56,852 bases of DNA from Catellatospora coxensis (GTDB lineage Bacteria > Actinomycetota > Actinomycetes > Mycobacteriales > Micromonosporaceae), in the NCBI RefSeq assembly GCF_016862635.1, contig NZ_BONI01000063.1, positions 1 to 56,852 on the forward strand. Direction: 5' to 3'. Below are positions 8,092 through 15,294 of the stretch, one piece after another (within the stretch, counting starts at the first letter, position 1; the number at the start of each line of letters is the position of its first letter). Below the pieces are notes generated by a model. It was not told the origin of the DNA. It did no database searches and saw only the letters and a list, made by a program, of their open reading frames with translations. Position numbers and translations under genes: made by a program.

Positions 8092-8571
8092 CTACTGGCG
8101 GGCCCGCCGCACCGGCTGGGCGGACTTGTCCGGGGTGGCCAGATGCTCGGTGACCAGGCTTTCCAGGGCGCGCAGCAGGGTTTCGCGCTGGGTCGCGGGC
8201 AGCGCGGAAAGAGCCTGCTCGTGTACCCGGTCGACGATCTCCTGGCTGCGGGCGGCCATCTTCGCGCCCGCAGGGGTGACCGCGATGATCCGGGCGCGCC
8301 GGTCGGTGCTCGACGGGCGGCGCTCGGCCAGACCCGCCTTCTCCAGCGCGTCGACGGTGACCACCATCGTGGTCTTGTCCATGTCCCCGATCGCGGCGAG
8401 CTGGATCTGGGTGCGCTCCTCCTCCAGCGCGTGCACCAGCACGCAGTGCATCCGCGCGGTCAGGCCGATCTCGGCCAGCGCGGCGGCCATCCGGGTGCGC
8501 AGCACGTGGCTCGTGTGGTCCAGCAGGAAGGACAGGTCGGGGCTGGTGCGGGTGGGCGCCATCGCGGTCAT
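8092..8571 (-). CDS. MarR-family transcriptional repressor
   Basis: A 159-residue winged-helix regulator. The recognition region (LAAIGDMDKTTMVVTVDALEK, about 58-78) is followed by the beta-wing DRRARIIAVTPAG, which carries the Asp-Arg-Arg signature. Flanking helices form the dimer interface. ATG 8571 is 7 bases after TACACT (8579-8584 on the coding strand), so the mRNA is probably leaderless. An in-frame ATG three codons later is an alternative. It is transcribed ahead of the MFS exporter and shares an operator-like element with it. The inferred role is autoregulated repression relieved by a small-molecule ligand. Confidence 0.92.
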   Translation of the reverse strand: MTAMAPTRTSPDLSFLLDHTSHVLRTRMAAALAEIGLTARMHCVLVHALEEERTQIQLAAIGDMDKTTMVVTVDALEKAGLAERRPSSTDRRARIIAVTPAGAKMAARSQEIVDRVHEQALSALPATQRETLLRALESLVTEHLATPDKSAQPVRRARQ

Positions 8572-8578
8572 GCCCGCC

Positions 8579-8612
8579 AGTGTACGCGGGATAGATCCGT
8601 AGCAGATTATCT
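8579..8612 (-). promoter_or_regulatory. marR promoter with MarR operator copy
   Basis: A TACACT -10 box (8579-8584) lies 7 bases before the marR start. The 24-base element 8589-8612 (GGATAGATCCGTAGCAGATT plus ATCT) lies directly upstream and overlaps the adk stop codon. It is the partner of the element at 8050-8073. Two copies, one before each gene of the unit, are the usual sign of autoregulation. Confidence 0.65.
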
Positions 8613-9290
8613 GCGCCGGTCAGCCTGCGCCTTGCGCACCGGCTGGGGCAGGCCGAGCTGCTCGCGGATGGCCCGCTGCACCGCGCCCTTGGCCGCCGTG
8701 GCGTCCACGCTGATCACCAGCTCCTTGCCGCGGAACAGGTCCAGCGCCGGATCGGTCTTGGCGTGGTAGTCGGCCAGCCGGGCGGCCAGCGCCTCCTCGG
8801 TGTCGTCGGCGCGGGTGACCAGCTCGCCGCCGCACGCGTCGCAGCGGCCCTCGCGGGCCGGGCGGTGCTCGATGAGGTTGTAGTCCATGCCGCAGTTCGA
8901 GCACAGCCGCCGGGCCAGCACACGGCGGCGCACCTCGCTGTCGGGCAGGTCGAGGTGGATCACCGCGTCGACGTCGTAGCTCTCCAGGAAGAACTGGGCC
9001 TGGCGGCGGTTGCGGGGGAAGCCGTCGAGGATGAAGCCGTAGTTCCAGTCGTGCAGCGCCAGCCGGTCGCGGACCACGGTCTCGGTGGTGCTGTCGTCGA
9101 CCAGCTCGCCGGCGTTCATCGCCCGGCGCACCTGCGCACCGAGCTTGGTGTGGTACTGCACGTGCCAGCGGTAGACGTCGCCGACGCTGATGTGCACCAG
9201 GTCGAAGTCGGCGGCCAGCTGCTTGGCCTGGGTGCCCTTGCCGCTGCCCTGAACGCCCATGATCACGTACTTGCGCACACATGAAGTCAA
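8607..9290 (-). CDS. adk: Adenylate kinase-like nucleoside monophosphate kinase with zinc LID
   Basis: A 227-residue P-loop kinase that would transfer phosphate from ATP to AMP (or another NMP). Visible are the P-loop GVQGSGKGT (12-20), the NMP-binding FILDGFPRNRRQA (87-99), and a LID domain with four cysteines (Cys130, Cys133, Cys150, Cys153) placed to bind zinc. It is not in a ribosomal-protein operon, where the housekeeping adk of actinobacteria normally lies, and its C-terminus extends past the usual end. It is probably an accessory paralogue. The start is uncertain: ATG 9290 has no clear ribosome site, and GTG four codons on is possible. It is divergent from the tmsA-like gene. Confidence 0.88.
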   Translation of the reverse strand: MTSCVRKYVIMGVQGSGKGTQAKQLAADFDLVHISVGDVYRWHVQYHTKLGAQVRRAMNAGELVDDSTTETVVRDRLALHDWNYGFILDGFPRNRRQAQFFLESYDVDAVIHLDLPDSEVRRRVLARRLCSNCGMDYNLIEHRPAREGRCDACGGELVTRADDTEEALAARLADYHAKTDPALDLFRGKELVISVDATAAKGAVQRAIREQLGLPQPVRKAQADRRR

Positions 9291-9358
9291 TCACGGGTGG
9301 GTATCGGTGTTGAGTGATTTATGACGCCCGGCACACCGGGCGGCGGTACGTTGCGAGC

Positions 9359-10720
9359 GTGGGGCCATCCGTTGAGGACCATGCCGGTGCGGTACGCGCG
9401 CTGAAGGCGCAGTACCAGGCTCTGCCCCGCACAGAACCGGTACGGCTGGCCAAGCGAACGTCCAACCTGTTCCGCTTCGGCCGCGCGGACGCCGGACCCG
9501 GACTGGACGTCAGCGCCTTCGACTCGGTGATCTACGTGGACGAGACCGAGCGCACCGCCCAGGTGCAGGGCATGGTCACCTACGAGCGGCTGGTCGACGA
9601 GACGCTGCGCTTCGGGCTGATGCCGCTGGTCGTGCCGCAGCTCAAGACCATCACCATCGGCGGGGCGGTGGCCGGGCTGGGCATCGAGTCGTCGTCGTTC
9701 CGCAACGGCCTGCCGCACGAGTCGGTGCTGGAGCTGGAGATCCTCACCGGCGACGGCCGGGTGGTCACCGCCCGGCCCGACAACGAGCACGCCGAGCTGT
9801 TCCGCTCGTTCCCCAACTCGTACGGCACGCTCGGCTACGCGCTGCGGCTGACCATCGAGCTGGAGCCGGTGCAGCCGTACGTGCGGCTGCGGCACCGGCG
9901 CTTCGACAACGCCGCCGCCTGCTTCGCCGCGCTGGACGAGCTGTGCAGCACCGGCCGCGACGGCGACGCGCGGGTCGACTTCCTCGACGGCACCGTCTTC
10001 CACGGCCGGCAGATGTACCTGACCATCGGCACGTTCACCGACACCGCGCCGTGGACCAGCGACTACACCGGCCAGGAGATCTACTACCGGTCGCCGTCCC
10101 GGCGGCCCATCGACTACCTGACCGTCCGCGACTACCTGTGGCGCTGGGACACCGACTGGTTCTGGTGCTCGCGGGCGTTCGGCGCGCAGCATCCGCTGGT
10201 ACGCCGCCTGTGGCCGCGCCGCTACCGGCGCTCCGACGTCTACCACCGCATCGTCGGCTTCGACCGCAGGCACGGGCTCAGCGCCCGGCTGGACAAGGTG
10301 CGCGGCCGCCCACCGCAGGAGGCGGTGGTGCAGGACGTCGAGGTGCCGGTGCGCCAGGGCCCGGAGTTCCTGGACTTCTTCCTCGACGAGGTCGGCATCA
10401 CCCCGGTCTGGCTGTGCCCGCTGCGGCTGCGCGATCCCGTGCCGTGGCCGCTGTACCCGCTCAAGCCCGACGACCTGTACGTCAACTTCGGCTTCTGGTC
10501 CAGCGTCGCGCGGCGGCCCGGCCAGGCCGCGGACTTCCACAACCGGCTCATCGAGGCGCGCGTCGACGCGCTCGGCGGGCACAAGTCCCTCTACTCCACG
10601 GTGCACTACCCCCGCGAGGAGTTCTGGGAGCTCTACAACGGCCCCGCGTACGCGGCGGTGAAGGGCGAGTACGACCCCGACGGTCGGCTGCCCGACCTGT
10701 ACGACAAGTGTGTTCGGTGA
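9359..10720 (+). CDS. tmsA: FAD-dependent oxidoreductase of the TmsA/BfaA type
   Basis: A 453-residue FAD-linked oxidase/reductase of the DHCR24-like group. The PCMH FAD-binding fold covers about residues 20-190, with the flavin motif TIGGAVAGLGIESSSFRNG and YGTLGYALRL. The C-terminal half is the substrate domain (PWPLYPLKPDDLYVNFGFW). In 10-methyl fatty acid synthesis this enzyme reduces the 10-methylene intermediate made by the partner methyltransferase. The next gene encodes such a methyltransferase in near-contact, which strengthens the call. GTG 9359 is chosen because TACGTT (9347-9352) lies 6 bases before it; an upstream GTG at 9314 has no signal. Confidence 0.8.
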   Translation: MGPSVEDHAGAVRALKAQYQALPRTEPVRLAKRTSNLFRFGRADAGPGLDVSAFDSVIYVDETERTAQVQGMVTYERLVDETLRFGLMPLVVPQLKTITIGGAVAGLGIESSSFRNGLPHESVLELEILTGDGRVVTARPDNEHAELFRSFPNSYGTLGYALRLTIELEPVQPYVRLRHRRFDNAAACFAALDELCSTGRDGDARVDFLDGTVFHGRQMYLTIGTFTDTAPWTSDYTGQEIYYRSPSRRPIDYLTVRDYLWRWDTDWFWCSRAFGAQHPLVRRLWPRRYRRSDVYHRIVGFDRRHGLSARLDKVRGRPPQEAVVQDVEVPVRQGPEFLDFFLDEVGITPVWLCPLRLRDPVPWPLYPLKPDDLYVNFGFWSSVARRPGQAADFHNRLIEARVDALGGHKSLYSTVHYPREEFWELYNGPAYAAVKGEYDPDGRLPDLYDKCVR

Positions 10721-10727
10721 GGCGGAG

Positions 10728-11963
10728 ATGGCTATTGCGAAGGTCGTCCAGGGGCTCGTCACGGGCCCGGTTCCGGTGCGGTTCTCCGCGTTCGACGGCA
10801 GCGCCGCGGGGCCGTCCGACGCGGCCGTCGGCATCGAGGTCCGCAGCGAGCGGGCGCTGTCCTATCTGGCCACCGGCCGCAACGAGCTGGGCCTGGCCCG
10901 CGCGTACGTCTCCGGTGACCTCGAGGTGCACGGCGACATGTACGAGGCGCTGGTCGCCGTCAACGGGCTGAAGCTGGACCAGTCCTGGTCGGGGCGCTAT
11001 CACGCGCTGCGCGACCTGGGCGGGCTGCGGCTGCTGAACCCGCCGCCGCGGCCGCCGATGGAGGCGCGGCTGCACGGCCGCCGGCACTCCAAGGAGCGTG
11101 ACCAGGCCGCGATCGCGCACCACTACGACGTGTCGAACCGGTTCTACGAGTGGCTGCTCGGCCCGTCGATGGCGTACACCTGCGCGGTCTTCCCCGACGC
11201 GGCGGCGACCCTGGAGCAGGCCCAGTTCGCCAAGCACGACCTGGTGGCGAGGAAGCTCGACCTGCAACCCGGCAAACGCCTGCTGGACGTCGGCTGCGGC
11301 TGGGGCGGCATGGTCATGCACGCGGCCCGCGAGTACGGCGTGAAGGCGCTCGGGGTGACCCTGTCCCGACGGCAGGCCGAGTGGGCGGCCAAGGCCATCG
11401 CCGAGGCGGGCCTGTCCGACCTGGCCGAGGTGCGCCACCTGGACTACCGCGACGTGCCGGTCAGCCACTACGACGCGATCAGCTCGATCGGGCTCACCGA
11501 GCACATCGGCCGCGCCCAGCTGCCCGGCTACTTCCGGTTCCTGCAGCAGCGGCTGCGCTACGGCGGGCGGCTGCTCAACCACTGCATCACCCGGCCCGAC
11601 AACCGCGACCCGGGGCGTTACCGGCGCACGTTCATCAACCAGTACGTGTTCCCCGACGGGGAGCTCGAAGGCGTCGGGCACCTGATCGGCGTGATGAACG
11701 CCAACGGCTTCGAGATCCGGCACGAGGAGAACCTCCGCGAGCACTACGCGCTGACGCTGGCCCAGTGGTCGGCGAACCTGGAACGGCACTGGGAAGAGTC
11801 CATCGAGGAGATCGGGCAGAGCCGGGCCCGGGTGTGGCGGCTCTACCTGGCCGGCTGCCGGCTCGGCTTCGAGCGCGACCAGGTGCAGCTGCACCAGGTG
11901 CTGGGCGTACGCCTCGACCCGCGGGGCGGCAGCGGCATGCCGCTGCGCCCGAGCTGGCCCTGA
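10728..11963 (+). CDS. tmsB: SAM-dependent fatty acid methyltransferase, TmsB/BfaB type
   Basis: A 411-residue member of the cyclopropane fatty acid synthase family. The N-terminal region (1-115) contains SGDLEVHGDMYEAL. The catalytic domain has HHYDVSNRFY (131-140), YTCAVF (150-155), the SAM-binding DVGCGWGG (187-194) and the Glu/His pair in ISSIGLTEHIG. Together with TmsA it should place a methyl group at C10 of oleoyl phospholipid chains, giving 10-methylstearate (tuberculostearate). That branched acid is common in actinomycetes. A GTGAGG ribosome site overlaps the stop of tmsA, so translation is probably coupled. A GTG six codons upstream, inside tmsA, is less likely. Confidence 0.85.
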   Translation: MAIAKVVQGLVTGPVPVRFSAFDGSAAGPSDAAVGIEVRSERALSYLATGRNELGLARAYVSGDLEVHGDMYEALVAVNGLKLDQSWSGRYHALRDLGGLRLLNPPPRPPMEARLHGRRHSKERDQAAIAHHYDVSNRFYEWLLGPSMAYTCAVFPDAAATLEQAQFAKHDLVARKLDLQPGKRLLDVGCGWGGMVMHAAREYGVKALGVTLSRRQAEWAAKAIAEAGLSDLAEVRHLDYRDVPVSHYDAISSIGLTEHIGRAQLPGYFRFLQQRLRYGGRLLNHCITRPDNRDPGRYRRTFINQYVFPDGELEGVGHLIGVMNANGFEIRHEENLREHYALTLAQWSANLERHWEESIEEIGQSRARVWRLYLAGCRLGFERDQVQLHQVLGVRLDPRGGSGMPLRPSWP

Positions 11964-11964
11964 G

Positions 11965-12525
11965 TCAGCGGGCCCCGGCCGGGGCCCAGATCTTCGCGGT
12001 GACCGTGGTGCCCAGCGTGCTGGAGTCGATGGTCAGCCGTTCCGAGAAGCACCGGGCGATCCACAGCCCCCGGCCGGAGGTCTGCGTGCCGGTCGGCGGC
12101 TGCCAGCCCGCCGTGTAGGGCCGGTTCACCCCCGGCCCGACATCGCTGACCTGGCAGAACACCCAGTCGGGGTAGCGTGACAGCCGCAGCCGGCCGTGCC
12201 CGTCGGCGTGCATCACGACGTTGACGACCAGCTCGGTGGTGACCAGCTCCAGCGCCCAGCCGACCGGTTCGGGCAGCCGCCACGCCTCGCCCAGCTCGTG
12301 GATGCGCTGCCGGATCCGGCGCAGGTCGATCCGCGTGAACGGCCCCTCCACGAGCACCTGGTCGTGCGGCGTCATCGGGGTGGGGCCGGTGCCGGCCTCG
12401 GGCCCGGCCGCCTCCTCGTGCTCCGGCACGGGCGGGGCGGGAGGAGGCAGCAGTTTCCGCCGGGGCCTGCGGTACGGGGTGGTACCAGCGGGGGCGCCGT
12501 AGCGCGTTCTGGCGGCGGGGTTCAT
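11965..12525 (-). CDS. Anti-sigma-like ATP-binding protein (HATPase_c_2)
   Basis: A 186-residue cytoplasmic protein with a GHKL ATPase domain of the RsbW/SpoIIAB group. The first 50 residues are Pro/Ala-rich and disordered. The N box (LELVTTELVVNVVMHAD), G1 (SDVGPG) and G2 (GRGLWIAR) are present. Such orphan proteins bind sigma factors or STAS anti-sigma antagonists, or act as serine kinases of them; no sigma or STAS gene is adjacent. A GAGG site lies 6 bases before ATG 12525. The stop is one base from the tmsB stop on the other strand, with no terminator visible between them. Confidence 0.85.
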   Translation of the reverse strand: MNPAARTRYGAPAGTTPYRRPRRKLLPPPAPPVPEHEEAAGPEAGTGPTPMTPHDQVLVEGPFTRIDLRRIRQRIHELGEAWRLPEPVGWALELVTTELVVNVVMHADGHGRLRLSRYPDWVFCQVSDVGPGVNRPYTAGWQPPTGTQTSGRGLWIARCFSERLTIDSSTLGTTVTAKIWAPAGAR

Positions 12526-12621
12526 GTGTCACCTCGATCCGGTGGGTGCGGCTGACCTCTGGCCCATACCCATTCCCTCACGTTTTGATCGTCTACCCGG
12601 CGGGCGGTGTGCCGGGCCCGA

Positions 12622-13728
12622 TCAGTCCAGCCGGTAGACGCGGGCGGCGTTGCCCGCGCCGATCTGCTCGGCGATGCGCCGCGCGTCGGCCGCGCTCGCC
12701 GCGCCGTCGTCGACCGCCTCCGCCAGCACCAGCCCCAGGCTGTGCCGCAGCTGCGCGGCGGCGATCACGTACAGCTCGGGCAGGCCGTACGCGTCGGAAG
12801 AGTAGAGCAGCTTGCCGAACGGGGCCAGCTCCAGGAACTCGCCCAGCACCGCCGTGGCCCGCGCGCCCAGGTGCGGCACGGTCAGCCCCAGGTCGGCGTG
12901 CACGTGCGGGTACACCTGCGCCAGCCAGCCGGCCTGGCGGTGGTACGGGTAGCAGTGCAGCAGCACCAGGGGCACCCCGAACGGCAGCGTGGCCGCGCAG
13001 AACGGCTGCAGCAGCGCCGGGTCGGCGCGGGCCAGCGCCGCGTCCCGGTCGCCGAAGCCGGTGTGCAGCTGGACCGGCAGCCCGGCGTCGACCGCGCTCC
13101 ACAGCAGGTGGCGCAGCAGCACCGGATCGGTGAGCCGCCCGCCGTCGCGCTGCCAGCGGGACGCCGCCGCGCTCACCTCGTGCGGCTCCGGCCGCGCCGG
13201 GTCCAGGTCCAGGCCGTGCCGGTACGCCGCGATCGACTTCGTCGCCACCGCCCCCGGCCGGGCCTCGTCGAGCGCCTCGGCGAACGCGGCCGCGAACCCG
13301 GCGGCGTCCGTGCCGGGCGCGACCCGCTCGGCCAGCAGCTCCAGGCGTACCACCGCATGGGTCGAGGCTCCGGCCAGCGTGCCCAGCACGTGGCGGTCCA
13401 CCAGCCCACCCGCGACCGGACCGGTGTCCACCAGCAGCGCGGACAGGTTCGCGGCCCGCAGCAGCCGCGTCGCGACCTCGTCCGGCCCGAGCCGGCGCCG
13501 CCGCCGCAGGTAGTCCTCGACCGGGGCGTGCACGGGCAGGTCCAGCACCGGCGCGCACCAGCGCCGCAGCGCCAGACCCACCCTGCTGTCCAGGTAGGAC
13601 GTGCCGGGCGCGGCCGGCTCGTCCGCCTCCGTGCACCACAGCTCGAACGCCGCGTCGTCCAGCGGAGCCGTGGTGATCGCATGGCAGTGCCCGTCGATCA
13701 GCGGCAGGTCCGCGGTCAGTACCGCCAT
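12622..13728 (-). CDS. Amidohydrolase (TIM-barrel), FluG N-terminal-like
   Basis: A 368-residue metal-dependent hydrolase of the amidohydrolase-2 family. The metal-binding start IDGHCHA is at about residues 12-18, with QLHTGFGD, LLHCYPYHRQ and a late SSDAYGLPE supplying the other ligands and the catalytic Asp. It overlaps the 3' end of the glutamine synthetase-like gene by 13 bases, so the two are translationally coupled and transcribed together. The same two domains are fused in fungal FluG proteins, with the amidohydrolase domain N-terminal. A joint role in making or breaking a gamma-glutamyl amide is likely, but the substrate is unknown. Confidence 0.85.
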   Translation of the reverse strand: MAVLTADLPLIDGHCHAITTAPLDDAAFELWCTEADEPAAPGTSYLDSRVGLALRRWCAPVLDLPVHAPVEDYLRRRRRLGPDEVATRLLRAANLSALLVDTGPVAGGLVDRHVLGTLAGASTHAVVRLELLAERVAPGTDAAGFAAAFAEALDEARPGAVATKSIAAYRHGLDLDPARPEPHEVSAAASRWQRDGGRLTDPVLLRHLLWSAVDAGLPVQLHTGFGDRDAALARADPALLQPFCAATLPFGVPLVLLHCYPYHRQAGWLAQVYPHVHADLGLTVPHLGARATAVLGEFLELAPFGKLLYSSDAYGLPELYVIAAAQLRHSLGLVLAEAVDDGAASAADARRIAEQIGAGNAARVYRLD

Positions 13729-15077
13729 CGCACCGCCGCCACCAGGTCGGACGGGCTGAGCCTGCCGAGGGTGTCGGCCTCGGCGCGGTGCACCGCGCCG
13801 AACGCGTCGAGCAGCGGCTCGCCGAGCATCGCGACCAGGCCCGCGTCGGCGCGCAGGCGCTCGGCCGCCAGCGCGGGGGAGTCCGGCAGCCGGGGCGGGC
13901 GGCGGGCCTCGGCCAGCGTGAACGGGTCGACCCGCACCTCGTCGGGCAGCCGCATCCCGGCCCCGGCGGCGTCGGTGGCCAGTGCGCACACCGCCCCCGC
14001 CACCAGGTACGGGTTCGCCGACGCGTCCACGCACTTGATCTCGGCGTTGGCGGCGGTGTCCCGGCCGCCGGACGCGCCGGTGACGAAGCGCAGCGCCGCC
14101 TCCCGGTTCTCGTGCCCCCAGCACTGGTAGGCCCCGGCCCAGCGCTGCGGAGCCTGCCGCAGCGCGCTGGCCGGGCTCGGCGCGCCCAGCCCGGCCAGCG
14201 CGGGCAGCCGCTGCAGCACCCCGGCCAGCACCGACTCCCCGCGCCGGGTCATCCCGTACGGGCCGTCGCCGCCCGCGAACAGGTTCACCCCGCCGGCCCA
14301 GACCGAGAAGTGCAGGTGCATGCCGTTGCCGACCTGCTCCGCGACGGCCACCGGGGCGAACGAGGCGCGCAGCCCGTGGCGGAACGCCAGCGCCCGGATC
14401 GTCTCGCGCACCAGCACCACGCGGTCGGCGGCGGTGACCGGGTCCGCGTGCGCGACGGACACCTCCAGCTGCCCCGGGCCGTACTCGGGATGGAACTGCT
14501 CCACGGCCACCCCCTGCGCGGCCAGCGCGGCGAGCAGGTCCCGGCCGAAGTCCGCGAGCTCCGCCAGCCGCGCCATGCCGTACGCCGGACCGTCGCCCGC
14601 GGGCGTGCCGTCGGGCCGGGCCAGCAGCCACTCGATCTCGAAGGCCATGCGCAGGTGCAGTCCGGCCGCGTGGGCGCGCTCGACCATGCGTTTGGCGAAC
14701 AGCCGCTGGTCCACCGGGTACGGCTCGCCGTCCTGGGTCCAGCGGTCCACCGGCGCCCAGGCCCAGCCGGGCATCGCGCCGAGCACGGTCAGCGCGTCCA
14801 GGTCGGGGTGCAGCCGCAGGTCGCCGACCGGACCGCCGATCAGGTCACCGGCCGTTATCGCGTCGTCGACGCAGAACACGTCGTGCACCGGCGACATGCC
14901 CACACCCCAGGCCGCGGCATGGTCGAGGCGCTCGGTCGGCACCGATTTGACCCGGGTCACCCCGGCGTTGTCGACCCAGGTCAGGGCGACGGCATGGATG
15001 CCCGCGGAGACCAGCCGTGCGGCGGCGGCCCGTGCGGCGGCACCGCGCGCGTCGCGGTCCAGCACGGGCTCCCACAT
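13716..15077 (-). CDS. Glutamine synthetase-like ligase, FluG C-terminal-like
   Basis: A 453-residue protein of the glutamine synthetase superfamily. The catalytic domain shows the metal-ligand strands AFEIEW and EYGPGQLEVS, the ATP-site strand VGNGMHLHFSVW and the conserved ANPYLVAGAV. The short N-terminal beta-grasp region is present, but there is no adenylylation loop (NLYDLP). It is therefore not the nitrogen-assimilating GlnA but a gamma-glutamyl ligase for an unknown amine. ATG 15077 follows GAGAAT by 6 bases; a longer frame upstream crosses the promoter region and is excluded. It is the first gene of a two-gene unit with the amidohydrolase. Confidence 0.83.
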   Translation of the reverse strand: MWEPVLDRDARGAAARAAAARLVSAGIHAVALTWVDNAGVTRVKSVPTERLDHAAAWGVGMSPVHDVFCVDDAITAGDLIGGPVGDLRLHPDLDALTVLGAMPGWAWAPVDRWTQDGEPYPVDQRLFAKRMVERAHAAGLHLRMAFEIEWLLARPDGTPAGDGPAYGMARLAELADFGRDLLAALAAQGVAVEQFHPEYGPGQLEVSVAHADPVTAADRVVLVRETIRALAFRHGLRASFAPVAVAEQVGNGMHLHFSVWAGGVNLFAGGDGPYGMTRRGESVLAGVLQRLPALAGLGAPSPASALRQAPQRWAGAYQCWGHENREAALRFVTGASGGRDTAANAEIKCVDASANPYLVAGAVCALATDAAGAGMRLPDEVRVDPFTLAEARRPPRLPDSPALAAERLRADAGLVAMLGEPLLDAFGAVHRAEADTLGRLSPSDLVAAVRWRY

Positions 15078-15210
15078 GCCTGAATTCTCGCTGCACGGCC
15101 CGGACCCCGCGCCGTGGACGGCCGAAATAGAACGCGCCGGCGGTCCGGGCGGCTGGGATGACACGAGGCCTGATAAACGGACAAAAAGGCCGCAAATTGT
15201 AATAATGGGC

Positions 15211-15221
15211 GTGTAATACAC
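15211..15221. promoter_or_regulatory. 11-bp palindrome in the shared divergent promoter
   Basis: GTGTAATACAC is a perfect palindrome around a central A. It sits in an unusually AT-rich block (about 15160-15240) between the divergent glutamine synthetase-like gene and the sugar-dehydrogenase lipoprotein gene. It could be an operator for a GntR- or MerR-type regulator controlling one or both; no regulator gene is nearby. Confidence 0.4.
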
Positions 15222-15294
15222 AACAGCCCCCAAAAGTCTCTGTACCCTCGCCGAGTTGCGTGAGGTGACGACACGACCCCGGGGGACAGCCCGC

